Shown piece after piece: positions 36,639 through 45,220 of a stretch of DNA of 64,000 nucleotides. A program made the translations under genes and the position numbers. Every line of letters begins with the position of its first letter. The first letter of the stretch is position 1. Where the stretch lies: contig NZ_BAABWE010000002.1 of assembly GCF_040371755.1 (NCBI RefSeq), forward strand, positions 372,001 to 436,000, given 5' to 3'. The notes beneath the pieces were generated by a model, which was not told the origin of the DNA, searched no databases, and saw nothing but the letters and a program-made list of their open reading frames with translations. Source of the DNA: Bermanella sp040371755. GTDB lineage: Bacteria > Pseudomonadota > Gammaproteobacteria > Pseudomonadales > Oceanobacteraceae.

Positions 36639-37277
36639 TTAAAACGGAATATCGTCATCAAAGTCATCAAACGCATTGCTCGGTTGAGCTTGAGGTGTCT
36701 GTTGCTGTGGCGCTTGCTGCGGGCGCTGTTGAGGCTGACCATATGGCGCAGCGGGTGCTTGCTGCGGCGCCTGCTGACGAGGTGCTTGCTGTGGCGCTTG
36801 TTGTGGCGCTTGACCATAAGCAGGAGCATGTTGTGGTTGAGCATATTGAGGCTGAGCTTGTGGTGCAGCCTGCTGAGGCTGAGGCGCGGCCATCGCTGGA
36901 TTTTGTCCGTAGCCACCACCCATGCTGTCGCCACCGCCGTTACGGCTGTCTAGCATGGTCATTTCATTAGCAATGATTTTGGTCGAATAACGTTTAATGC
37001 CGTCTTTTTCGTACTCATCTGTGCGAAGTTTGCCTTCAACATAGATTTTAGAGCCTTTTTTCAGGTATTCGCCCATTACTTCCGCCAAGCGGCCAAACGC
37101 TTCAACACGGTGCCATTCGGTTTTATCAACCTGCTGGCCTGTGTTACGGTCTTTGTAGCCTTCATCTGTCGCCAGACTCGCAGTGCACACGGCGTTACCA
37201 TTTGGCAAATAACGCATCTCAGGGTCACGCCCCAATGTGCCAATTAAAATAACTTTATTAATACTGCCACGTGCCAT
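36639..37277 (-). CDS. ssb: single-stranded DNA-binding protein
   Basis: Tetrameric ssDNA-binding protein of replication and repair. The OB fold spans about residues 1-110 (RGSINKVILIGTLGRDPEMRYLPNGNAV). A long Gln/Pro/Ala-rich disordered linker follows, and the acidic tip DFDDDIPF recruits partner proteins. At 212 residues it is longer than the E. coli protein because of the linker. uvrA lies about 2 kb away, which recalls the ssb-uvrA neighbourhood of enterobacteria, here with two genes inserted. Confidence 0.97.
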   Translation of the reverse strand: MARGSINKVILIGTLGRDPEMRYLPNGNAVCTASLATDEGYKDRNTGQQVDKTEWHRVEAFGRLAEVMGEYLKKGSKIYVEGKLRTDEYEKDGIKRYSTKIIANEMTMLDSRNGGGDSMGGGYGQNPAMAAPQPQQAAPQAQPQYAQPQHAPAYGQAPQQAPQQAPRQQAPQQAPAAPYGQPQQRPQQAPQQQTPQAQPSNAFDDFDDDIPF

Positions 37278-37304
37278 AACACAATTCCTCGCCCTTAGGC
37301 TGTC

Positions 37305-38648
37305 TTAAATATTGATTTGCTTTAATGATGTTGGATTAAAGGTGGTGTTGTCTACCTTCAAATACGCCGCTTGGTCTTTCAACATGATAACCACCTCATG
37401 TACACCAGATATGGCTAGTAAATCCTGCTCTAATTGCTCATTAGCACAGGCTTGTGTCGTCAATGCAACACGATAACTGCTTAAATGGCGAGGCTTGGCC
37501 ATTGTCATTACCAATACCACCCAAATGAGCAATAACGGTAATGTCCCGATGAAAACACCAACTAAACCAAAATACTCACTTAAATATCCTCCCAGCATAC
37601 CACCAGCAAAGGCCCCAAGGAATTGGCAAGTACTATAAACCCCCATAGCGCTGCCTTTAAAACCCGCAGGTGCGAATTTGCTAACCAATGACGGCAGACT
37701 TGCCTCTAAGATATTAAATGCCACAAAGAAGACCCAAAGCGCAAAACTGATCCCTGCAATGGAATTCAGCTCTAAGGTGAGTAGCATTAAGCTTACGATC
37801 AATAAAAGTACTGCAATCAACAGCACTTGCTTCATTTTCTGCCTTTTCTCACCAATGATGATGAATGGCACCATGAATACAAACGACACCAGCATCACCG
37901 GTAAATACACTTGCCAATGGGCATTTTGAACTAAACCCGCTTTTACTAAGGCCACTGGTACTGCTACAAAACACGCCACCAACACCGCATGCAAAGCAAA
38001 GATGCCATAACTTAAACGCAGTATTTGTTTGTCTTTAAACACATCCCCTAGCTGGTTTACAAAAGCACGAGCATCACGAGAGCGAATTTGCTGTTTAGGT
38101 GTAGGTACTGCCGCTACCAATAAAAACATGGCTAAAATGGCTAAAATGGCGGTTAACATAAATAAACCGGACAAACCTAGCCATGTAGCTAAGATAGGCC
38201 CAATGACCATTGCTAAGGTGAACGAAAGGCCAATACTGGCTCCTATGCTGGCCATGGCTTTGGTGCGGTTTTCTTCACGGGTTAAATCCGTCATTAGCGC
38301 CATTAGGGTACTGGCTACCGCCCCCGCCCCCTGTAGGGCACGGCCCAAGACCAACATCCAAATATCATCAGCCATAGCGCACATGGCACTGCCTGCGCTA
38401 AATAGTGCTAAACCTATTAAAATAACCGGTTTACGACCAATACGATCAGACCAAACCCCAAACGGTAATTGCAGGCAGGCTTGAGTCAATCCATATGCAC
38501 CAATTGCGACACCAACTAAGGTAGCGCTGGCGCCTTCATAGTCAGAGGCATATAATGCCAAAACTGGCAGCACCATAAATAAGCCAAACATGCGTAAAGC
38601 ATATATAAGTGCTAGCGTTGAAATTGTTCGTGTTTCTATAGGAGACAT
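37305..38648 (-). CDS. yajR: YajR-type MFS transporter with C-terminal YAM-like domain
   Basis: Major-facilitator inner-membrane transporter with 12 predicted helices. Motif A is GVWSDRIGRKPVILIG. After helix 12 an extra segment of about 60 residues (YRVALTTQACANEQLEQDLLAISGVHEVVIMLKDQAAYLKVD) has the ferredoxin-like alternation of the YAM domain found in E. coli YajR. The 447-residue length matches YajR. The transported compound is unknown. It is 27 bp upstream of ssb on the same strand. Confidence 0.85.
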   Translation of the reverse strand: MSPIETRTISTLALIYALRMFGLFMVLPVLALYASDYEGASATLVGVAIGAYGLTQACLQLPFGVWSDRIGRKPVILIGLALFSAGSAMCAMADDIWMLVLGRALQGAGAVASTLMALMTDLTREENRTKAMASIGASIGLSFTLAMVIGPILATWLGLSGLFMLTAILAILAMFLLVAAVPTPKQQIRSRDARAFVNQLGDVFKDKQILRLSYGIFALHAVLVACFVAVPVALVKAGLVQNAHWQVYLPVMLVSFVFMVPFIIIGEKRQKMKQVLLIAVLLLIVSLMLLTLELNSIAGISFALWVFFVAFNILEASLPSLVSKFAPAGFKGSAMGVYSTCQFLGAFAGGMLGGYLSEYFGLVGVFIGTLPLLLIWVVLVMTMAKPRHLSSYRVALTTQACANEQLEQDLLAISGVHEVVIMLKDQAAYLKVDNTTFNPTSLKQINI

Positions 38649-38841
38649 GAATTATTACAATAATAAAAAAGAGCGGCATTCTAGCAATCAAGAGCCAAAC
38701 TGAGTAGTCCTAATACAAGGGTGTGATTCATTTCTCAGTTTGTCCAAGTTAATTCATACTTAAGGCTTGAGAAAGTGTCATTTTGCACATTTTTTTATTA
38801 GAATTGAGCCTTCCTGTTAACATCAGCAAGGAGTGCTAGAT

Positions 38842-39492
38842 ATGACTGATATTATGACACAACGTCTTTGGCTTATTGGCCCTAAAAACATTCAAAACTC
38901 CCTCTTGTTAGGGTATTTGCAGCAGAACATTAACTATGCCTGTGCAATTATTGACCCATACACACAGCAAGATAATCAACGCATTGACGCTCAACACCTC
39001 ATTTGCATTGACGCCTCTGGCATGAAGTACGAGCGCTACCAGCAAATACTAGAGTGGCTACCTTCGGAAAATAAAGTATTCTTTATTAACCTAGAGGGCG
39101 ACAAAGAGCATGAGCGACTACTACAATGGCCTAACGTGTGCGGCTTTTTCTATAAAGGTTCTAGCCATAATCACATTAGCCATGGCCTATCCTCTATTTT
39201 GGAAGGGGAGTTGTGGTTTAGCCGTCGCTTAATGAGCCGCTTTGTGGCCACTAATCGCAAAAGCCCAAGCAAGATTCCAGATAGCATTTACGCACTAACC
39301 AAGCGTGAAAAACAAATTCTGAATCTAAGCGCCAGCGGTGCTAAAAACGCAGAAATTGCCGAAACACTCAACGTAAGCACACACACTGTCAAAACTCATA
39401 TGTACAATCTGTTTAAAAAGATTGATGTAAGCAACCGTATTCAAGCTATCAACTGGGCAAAAGAGCACCTACCGTCTCAAGACGTCGCTTAA
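38842..39492 (+). CDS. LuxR-family regulator, CsgD-like
   Basis: An N-terminal receiver-like domain lacks the usual phosphoacceptor pattern (the ATG is followed by TDIMTQRLWLIGPKN and LICIDASGMKYERYQ). The C-terminal LuxR helix-turn-helix is LTKREKQILNLSASGAKNAEIAETLNVSTHTVKTHMYNLFKKI. This architecture and size fit the CsgD/VpsT group of c-di-GMP- or biofilm-related regulators. I chose ATG 38842 because AAGGAG lies eight bases upstream; GTG 38833 overlaps that site. No curli or polysaccharide genes are in the window, so its targets are unknown. Confidence 0.85.
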   Translation: MTDIMTQRLWLIGPKNIQNSLLLGYLQQNINYACAIIDPYTQQDNQRIDAQHLICIDASGMKYERYQQILEWLPSENKVFFINLEGDKEHERLLQWPNVCGFFYKGSSHNHISHGLSSILEGELWFSRRLMSRFVATNRKSPSKIPDSIYALTKREKQILNLSASGAKNAEIAETLNVSTHTVKTHMYNLFKKIDVSNRIQAINWAKEHLPSQDVA

Positions 39493-39499
39493 TCTTTGC

Positions 39500-39526
39500 T
39501 GGCATTGAGTGTTTCACTCAATGCCA
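39500..39526. terminator. strong inverted repeat after the CsgD-like gene
   Basis: A perfect 12-base stem TGGCATTGAGTG / CACTCAATGCCA with a TTT loop begins 8 bases after the stop. It is followed by ATATCTCCCCTCTT rather than a T-run, so termination is plausible but not certain. Confidence 0.55.
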
Positions 39527-39605
39527 ATATCTCCCCTCTTCTACTAAAGCCAATGCCCAATGAAACAGGTACAATACTCGTTTTTATGGTTGGCAGTTCT
39601 CGATT

Positions 39606-42428
39606 ATGGATACCATTTTGGTACGTGGGGCGCGCACCCACAATCTTAAAAATATCGACTTAGACATTCCACGAGACAAACTAGTGGTCATTACTGGGCT
39701 TTCCGGCTCAGGAAAATCGTCACTGGCGTTTGACACCTTGTATGCAGAAGGCCAACGCCGTTATGTAGAAAGCCTTTCTACTTATGCCCGACAATTTTTA
39801 TCCATGATGGAAAAACCCGATGTAGACCACATTGAAGGTTTAAGCCCCGCCATTTCCATCGAGCAAAAATCAACCAGCCACAACCCACGCTCCACCGTGG
39901 GCACCGTCACCGAAATATACGATTACCTGCGTTTATTATTTGCCCGCGCCGGAGAACCGCGCTGCCCAGATCACGGCGAAGTACTCGACGCACAAACCGT
40001 CAGCCAAATGGTAGACCAAATCACCGCCTTAAAAGAAGGCACCAAGCTAATGATTCTGGCCCCCATGATCAACGAGCGCAAAGGTGAACACTTACATCTA
40101 TTTGAACAACTACGCAGCCAAGGGTTTGTACGCGCACGTGTAGACGGCATTGTGGTCGATTTAGATGACGTTCCTGAACTAGACAAAAATAAAAAACACA
40201 CCATAGAAGTGGTTGTTGACCGTATTAAAGTCCGTGATGGATTAGAGCAACGCCTAGCTGAATCTTTAGAAACCGCTCTGGGTTTAACCGGTGGTAATGC
40301 CAAAGCCTGCAGCATGGATGATGACTCAATAGAAATTCTATTTTCTTCTCAGTTTGCCTGCCCTGTGTGTGGCTACAGCATCACCGACCTTGAACCGCGT
40401 ATGTTTTCTTTCAACAACCCTGCTGGGGCTTGTGGTACCTGTGACGGTTTAGGGGTAGACCAATACTTCGACCCAGACAAAATCATTGTGGATGAAACCC
40501 TCACCCTTGGGGAAGGGGCCATTCGTGGCTGGGACCGACGCACCATTTATTATTTCCAAATGCTACAAAGCGTTGCTAAGCATTATGGTTTTGACATGGA
40601 CACTCCATTCAAAAAACTGAAAAAGAAATTCCGCGAAGCCGTGCTTTATGGCACGGGGGAAGACGAAGTAGAATTCCACTACGTGAACAGCCGTGGCGAT
40701 ACCGTCATTAAAGAACACACATTTGAAGGTGTGTTGCCTAACTTGCAGCGCCGCTATCACGAAACCGACAGTGCCATGGTGCGTGAAGATTTATCTAAAC
40801 TGCTATCGGTTCAACCCTGCCCTACCTGTAGCGGTAGTCGTTTGAATCAAGCATCCCGTAATGTCTTTGTTGATGATTATAATATCGCTAACATTACCGC
40901 CATGCCCATTGGCCCAGCCTTAAAATATTTTAAGGCTTTAAAACTTGCAGGCCGAAAAGGCGAAATAGCCAAAAAAATTCAAAAAGAAATCCAAGACCGC
41001 CTACAATTTTTAGTTAACGTGGGCTTAGATTACTTATCGTTAGAACGCAGCGCCGATACCTTGTCTGGCGGTGAAGCTCAACGTATTCGTTTAGCCAGCC
41101 AAATTGGCGCAGGCCTTGTAGGGGTTATGTACATATTAGATGAGCCCTCTATTGGTTTGCACCAACGGGACAACGACCGTTTATTAAAAACACTGGTGCA
41201 CCTGCGTGACCTTGGTAACACCGTCATCGTGGTAGAACACGATGAAGACGCCATCAAAGCCGCCGATTTCATTGTGGATATTGGCCCCGGTGCCGGTGTT
41301 CACGGTGGTGAAGTCATCTTTGCTGGTTTGCCAAAAAACATAGGTAAATGTAAAGAATCCATCACAGGGCAATACATCACTGGCACCCGCAAAATCCAAG
41401 TACCGGAAAAACGCATACCCATTGATGAAAGCAAACAACTTATTTTATCTGGCGCATCCGGCAATAACCTTAATGACACCACATTAAAAATTCCGGTTGG
41501 TTTATTCACCTGCGTCACCGGTGTATCCGGCAGTGGTAAATCCACACTGATTAATCAAACCCTTTACCCATTAGCCGCCACCGCATTAAACAATGCCAGC
41601 ACATTAAAAGCAGCGCCGTATAAAAACATGGAAGGCATGGACCACTTTGATAAATGCGTCGACATAGACCAAAGCCCAATCGGCCGCACACCAAGGTCAA
41701 ACCCTGCTACCTATACCGGCATATTCACAGCCGTGCGAGACTTATTTGCCGGCACTGAAGAATCTCGTGCCCGTGGTTATAAAGCTGGCCGCTTTAGCTT
41801 TAACGTCAAAGGTGGGCGCTGCGAAGCTTGCCAAGGCGACGGGGTAATAAAAGTAGAAATGCACTTCTTAGCCGATGTGTACGTGCCCTGTGACATATGC
41901 CAAGGCAAACGCTATAACCGCGAAACCTTAGACATCCGTTACAAAAGCAAAAACATACACGAAGTATTAGACATGACAGTGGAAGAAGGACTGGAATTTT
42001 TCGATGCCATCCCCGCACTAAAACGTAAACTTCAAACCCTAATGGACGTAGGTCTTACCTATGTACGCTTAGGGCAAAACGCCACCACCCTTTCGGGCGG
42101 TGAAGCACAACGGGTAAAACTAGCAAAAGAATTAAGCAAACGGGACACAGGGCAAACTCTTTATATATTGGATGAACCTACCACTGGCTTGCACTTCCAC
42201 GACATCCAACAACTGCTTGATGTACTACATCGCCTGCGTGACCACGGCAACACTGTCGTCGTTATCGAACACAACTTGGACGTTATCAAAACCGCAGACT
42301 GGATCATCGACCTTGGCCCAGAAGGGGGCTCCGGCGGCGGAAAAATCATTGCAGAAGGCACACCGGAAGACGTAGCAAAAGTGAAGGGCTCTCATACCGC
42401 CACGTTCTTGAAGCCCATGTTGAAATAA
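39606..42428 (+). CDS. uvrA: excinuclease ABC subunit A
   Basis: Damage-recognition ATPase of nucleotide excision repair. Two ABC modules are complete: Walker A GLSGSGKSSLAFDT and GVSGSGKSTLINQT, signatures LSGGEAQRIRLASQIGAG and LSGGEAQRVKLAKELSK, and ILDEPSIGLHQRD / ILDEPTTGLHFHD. Zinc modules CPVCGYSI...CGTCDG and CEACQGDG...CDICQGKRYN are intact. The 940-residue length is standard. A heptamer tandem repeat begins 4 bases after the stop. Confidence 0.97.
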   Translation: MDTILVRGARTHNLKNIDLDIPRDKLVVITGLSGSGKSSLAFDTLYAEGQRRYVESLSTYARQFLSMMEKPDVDHIEGLSPAISIEQKSTSHNPRSTVGTVTEIYDYLRLLFARAGEPRCPDHGEVLDAQTVSQMVDQITALKEGTKLMILAPMINERKGEHLHLFEQLRSQGFVRARVDGIVVDLDDVPELDKNKKHTIEVVVDRIKVRDGLEQRLAESLETALGLTGGNAKACSMDDDSIEILFSSQFACPVCGYSITDLEPRMFSFNNPAGACGTCDGLGVDQYFDPDKIIVDETLTLGEGAIRGWDRRTIYYFQMLQSVAKHYGFDMDTPFKKLKKKFREAVLYGTGEDEVEFHYVNSRGDTVIKEHTFEGVLPNLQRRYHETDSAMVREDLSKLLSVQPCPTCSGSRLNQASRNVFVDDYNIANITAMPIGPALKYFKALKLAGRKGEIAKKIQKEIQDRLQFLVNVGLDYLSLERSADTLSGGEAQRIRLASQIGAGLVGVMYILDEPSIGLHQRDNDRLLKTLVHLRDLGNTVIVVEHDEDAIKAADFIVDIGPGAGVHGGEVIFAGLPKNIGKCKESITGQYITGTRKIQVPEKRIPIDESKQLILSGASGNNLNDTTLKIPVGLFTCVTGVSGSGKSTLINQTLYPLAATALNNASTLKAAPYKNMEGMDHFDKCVDIDQSPIGRTPRSNPATYTGIFTAVRDLFAGTEESRARGYKAGRFSFNVKGGRCEACQGDGVIKVEMHFLADVYVPCDICQGKRYNRETLDIRYKSKNIHEVLDMTVEEGLEFFDAIPALKRKLQTLMDVGLTYVRLGQNATTLSGGEAQRVKLAKELSKRDTGQTLYILDEPTTGLHFHDIQQLLDVLHRLRDHGNTVVVIEHNLDVIKTADWIIDLGPEGGSGGGKIIAEGTPEDVAKVKGSHTATFLKPMLK

Positions 42429-42431
42429 CGC

Positions 42432-42480
42432 GGGAGACGGGAGACGGGAGACGGGAGACGGGAGACGGGAGACGGGAGAC
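42432..42480. repeat. tandem heptamer repeat (GGGAGAC)x7
   Basis: Seven exact copies of GGGAGAC start four bases after the uvrA stop. Degenerate relatives (ACGGGAGATG, GATGAGAGACG) occur at 43024-43062 after the DUF3144 gene. Such a perfect array is a slippage-prone site. Confidence 0.95.
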
Positions 42481-42558
42481 GCAGCTAAAGTTTTCGCCGC
42501 ATTTATGTCAAATAAAAAATGTCTTTCGTAATTCCCAACGCAATGCATATTTTGAAAC

Positions 42559-42600
42559 GTAGGATGGGTTAGATTGAGCAAAGCGATATCGTAACCCATC
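42559..42600. repeat. REP-like palindrome, copy 2
   Basis: GTAGGATGGGTTA ... CGTAACCCATC has the same nine-base arms as the element at 22653-22696 but a different 20-base loop. It lies in the uvrA to DUF3144 gap. Confidence 0.75.
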
Positions 42601-42654
42601 AAATAACACTAGATGTTAAGAAACAAAATCATTAATAGACCATTTTTCAAAAAC

Positions 42655-42693
42655 AGCCGGAGCAAACCTGCTTCAAGCGCCATGCTTCCGGCT
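42655..42693. repeat. inverted repeat upstream of the DUF3144 gene
   Basis: AGCCGGAGCA pairs with TGCTTCCGGCT with a one-base bulge across a 17-base loop, 19 bases before the ATG. It could be a leader hairpin; the sequence gives no further clue. Confidence 0.35.
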
Positions 42694-42712
42694 TCACATT
42701 AACGGTAAAAAC

Positions 42713-43018
42713 ATGACAGATCAAAGCAAAGAAAAAACCGCCCAACAAATGGACAAAGACTTTTTCAAACGCACCGACGCGTTTATTAAAGTGGCCAACG
42801 AATTAACTCAAGAACACGAAGTAGGCAAAGTCAGCGCCAGCATGCTATACGCCGCCGCACGCTTCAACGCCTTCATCGTCGCCTCTTCTGCAAAAGACAA
42901 AGCCGAAGCCGACCGCAACAAAGTGGAAGCCATCGAATACTTCACCAACCAATATCGCAACATGTTAATGGCGAACATGGATGATTATATTGAAAAGTAT
43001 GATGATTATTTGAAGTAG
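42713..43018 (+). CDS. DUF3144 family protein
   Basis: A small cytoplasmic protein of 101 residues matching the DUF3144 pattern (DFFKRTDAFIKVANELTQE, KVSASMLYAAARFNAFI, YRNMLMANMDDYIEKYDDY). The family is all-helical, common in marine gammaproteobacteria and of unknown function. It follows uvrA by 284 bp of repeats. Confidence 0.8.
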   Translation: MTDQSKEKTAQQMDKDFFKRTDAFIKVANELTQEHEVGKVSASMLYAAARFNAFIVASSAKDKAEADRNKVEAIEYFTNQYRNMLMANMDDYIEKYDDYLK

Positions 43019-43095
43019 CCTTTACGGGAGATGCGCGCTTCGCTGACGGGAGATGAGAGACGCTTCTATTTGGTGAAGCTGGAAAGCTTTTGGTG

Positions 43096-43125
43096 AAGTC
43101 GGAAGGGGCTTCATTTTTCCGACTT
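43096..43125. terminator. inverted repeat between the DUF3144 and DUF2971 genes
   Basis: AAGTCGGAA / TTCCGACTT forms a nine-base stem around a GGGGCTTCATTT loop. It lacks a clean T-run in either direction and lies in the convergent gap, so a terminator role is only plausible. Confidence 0.4.
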
Positions 43126-43138
43126 ACGTGCTAAACCA

Positions 43139-43960
43139 TTACGTCCTATATGGAATTTCAGAGTGATTTATACCTGTAAATGGGTGGCCCTCCTCTTTCT
43201 CTAGAAAAAGAGCACATGCCTTTTTCGCCAGATCCTTATTTGATGTAGGCCCAATTACTATTGAACTCAAAAATGAAAAATCAAATGGCAATTCAATATA
43301 TGGAATTAAATAAGACTTACCCTCCCGAAATTTTATTTCTTCATCTGCCGCATAATCTAATTTAACTATAAGTCTCCACTCATTCTCTTCAGAAAATGAT
43401 GGATGTTTGAAATATGATGCTAGTAAAGTTATTTCATTTAAAAAACTATCAAGCATAGACTTTCTTTCTTCATCGCTTTCAGAATCACGATACCCAAACC
43501 AAGAATCATTGAGTAAACTTTTGATAGATTGCTCCTTTAGCTCTTTATCATATACGCATTGTTTAAGGTAACTATCAGGATATTCCTCTTTTATACATTC
43601 CAGAATTTTTCCTATATTGAAAACCAAGCAATAGCCATTATTATCAGGGCAATAACCTCTCCACTGGCTCAAAAGATCTAATTCTTTAGACACCGAAAAC
43701 GTAAATATTGATTCACTTGTATGGGTTTCTAGTTTAATTAAACAATTTTCTATATTGCCTATAAATTTCTTATATAAGTTTTGATTTTGATCAGATTCGG
43801 GAATTCCTGGTGCATTTGAGATAATTCCTCTTATTAACTCTAGAGCATGAAAAAACTCTTGTTCATCATTTAAAAAACCTATATTGGTTGCCCATAAGCA
43901 ATTATTTCGAACAATACCAAGAAGGCCAATTTGGGATGTATAGTGTCCAAATTTATCCAT
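43139..43960 (-). CDS. DUF2971 family protein
   Basis: The N-terminus HYTSQIGLLGIVRNNCLWATNIGFLNDEQEF and the later LLSQWRGYCPDNNGYCLVFNI and NEWRLIVKL are the hallmarks of DUF2971. The family is patchily distributed, often found in islands, integrons and near defence or toxin genes; the biochemical role is unknown. The gene is more A+T-rich than the housekeeping genes around it, which suggests recent transfer. It is the first minus-strand gene of the repeat island. Confidence 0.85.
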   Translation of the reverse strand: MDKFGHYTSQIGLLGIVRNNCLWATNIGFLNDEQEFFHALELIRGIISNAPGIPESDQNQNLYKKFIGNIENCLIKLETHTSESIFTFSVSKELDLLSQWRGYCPDNNGYCLVFNIGKILECIKEEYPDSYLKQCVYDKELKEQSIKSLLNDSWFGYRDSESDEERKSMLDSFLNEITLLASYFKHPSFSEENEWRLIVKLDYAADEEIKFREGKSYLIPYIELPFDFSFLSSIVIGPTSNKDLAKKACALFLEKEEGHPFTGINHSEIPYRT

Positions 43961-44293
43961 AAACTATCTTCATATACCTCACACCGATTTCAACCAAACC
44001 TACATGTTGTTCTTCATTGTTAATGATACTCTAAAAATGTTCACGTATAAGTAACTTCACGCCATAGAACCAATCGGAAATCGAATTGATACCGATACAC
44101 ACATGTGAACTCTTAGGACTACTAGAGCCAAAGCGATTTGACAAGGTATCTGAATACTTAGTCGTTATAAATAACGAGGTATTAAGTACTAAGCAAAGGC
44201 AACCATATTAACTGCTCAATATGCGTGACGATAGAATCTAATTCAACGAAACAATTACTCTAACACCTTGATTTAGATCCAACTTTCAGGCTC
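43961..44293. other. 333-bp A+T-rich intergenic region
   Basis: No ORF is supported. It contains the degenerate repeat trace at 44066-44093 and a nested inverted repeat (CTTAGT...ACTAAG around CGTTAT-AA-ATAACG, about 44157-44194). Confidence 0.5.
44066..44093 (+). repeat. degenerate trace of the island repeat leader
   Basis: AGAACCAATCGGAA ... GAATTGATACC resembles the leader of repeat copy C (AGAACTAATCGGAA ... GAATCGATACC) with a shortened middle. No hairpin core follows, so it appears to be a remnant of a fourth copy. Confidence 0.45.
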
Positions 44294-44614
44294 TTAATTA
44301 CCCTCAATTAATTTTAAGTTGTAACCTTCATCAATAAGCATAATTATTGCCTTGTGCTTATTACAGTTCTGATTCCATTCATCTAAATCTTTCAATGATG
44401 GAGATAGTTTTCGAAGAAATTCGAAGATTAACCTTTCCTGATCAACATTTTTATTAGAAATCGCAATATCCGCCATGCCGTCCAATGTAGCACAGATACC
44501 TAATATGTTTGCAGAGTTATAAACACCTCTAATCAAATCTTCATCCATCATTATTTCTGCAGGCTTAACATAAATTGGATACATTACTACTAAGATTATA
44601 ATTATAATTCTCAT
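44294..44614 (-). CDS. small exported hypothetical protein, 106 aa
   Basis: A strongly hydrophobic N-terminus (MRIIIIILVVMYPIYVKPAEI) looks like a Sec signal peptide. The mature part is about 85 residues, helical and contains two cysteines that could pair. I recognise no family. It is A+T-rich and lies between the repeat trace and copy A of the island repeat, on the same strand as the DUF2971 and MreB-like genes. Confidence 0.55.
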   Translation of the reverse strand: MRIIIIILVVMYPIYVKPAEIMMDEDLIRGVYNSANILGICATLDGMADIAISNKNVDQERLIFEFLRKLSPSLKDLDEWNQNCNKHKAIIMLIDEGYNLKLIEGN

Positions 44615-44701
44615 ACCTATGATCCATATTGAAAATCAGTGATTCAGTAAGTTTAGGTCTTTTTAATTTATTCTCCATTTTTGAGGGTATTGCTCCCGTC
44701 C

Positions 44702-44924
44702 AAAACCAAATCCGTATCGATACCAATATGCGGCATCCGAGCGCCGCATAACTAAAGCTGGGGGAAATATATAAGGTTGGCGGCGTGAGGCTAGCCGCGA
44801 AGCGGGGATCCGGGGTGCAACCCCGAGAAAAAGAACCGTGCTGGCTTTAATTTACCAGAACATAACATTCTAGATAATTCAGGAAGGACTGATAACGCAC
44901 TTGCGGAAATCTAGTCGCGCGCAA
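44702..44924 (+). repeat. hairpin-rich island repeat, copy A
   Basis: The core (44728-44924) begins with the hairpin ATGCGGC / GCCGCAT, then contains GCGGC...GCCGC, CCGC-GAA-GCGG, CGGGG-TGCAA-CCCCG and a GTGCTGG...CCAG stem-loop, and ends in TCGCGCGCAA. The leader 44702-44727 matches only the last part of the leaders of copies B and C. It is a direct repeat of both others. Confidence 0.9.
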
Positions 44925-45179
44925 GCGCCCTCCCACAATATCTCAGAATCAATCGAAAACCAAACCCGTAACGATAACAACATGCGGCATCCGAGCGCCG
45001 CATAACTAAAACTGTAGGGAAATATACAAGGTTGGCGCCGTGAGGCTAGCCGCGAAGCGGGGATCCGGGGTGCAACCCCGAGAAAAAGAACCGTGCTGGC
45101 TTTAATTATTCAGATTACGAAAGTTGACATAATTAACTCAGAAACGATAGCGTACTTGCGGAAACCTAGTCGCGCGCAA
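44915..45179 (+). repeat. hairpin-rich island repeat, copy B
   Basis: The leader (44915-44981, starting TCGCGCGCAAGCGCCCTCC) is followed by the core at 44982-45179. It is 254 bp out from copy A, almost head to tail, and shares TCGCGCGCAA with the end of copy A. The first 120 core bases are nearly identical to copy A; the last third is diverged and its GTGCTGG stem no longer pairs. Confidence 0.9.
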
Positions 45180-45220
45180 TACCCCAAAACACATTCGCTG
45201 GGCATATTTCCGGCCAATAA

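Noticed and set aside
42225..42602. Minus-strand 125-aa ORF with repeated SPVSRLP
   Set aside because: It is only a translation of the GGGAGAC heptamer array running into the antisense of uvrA.
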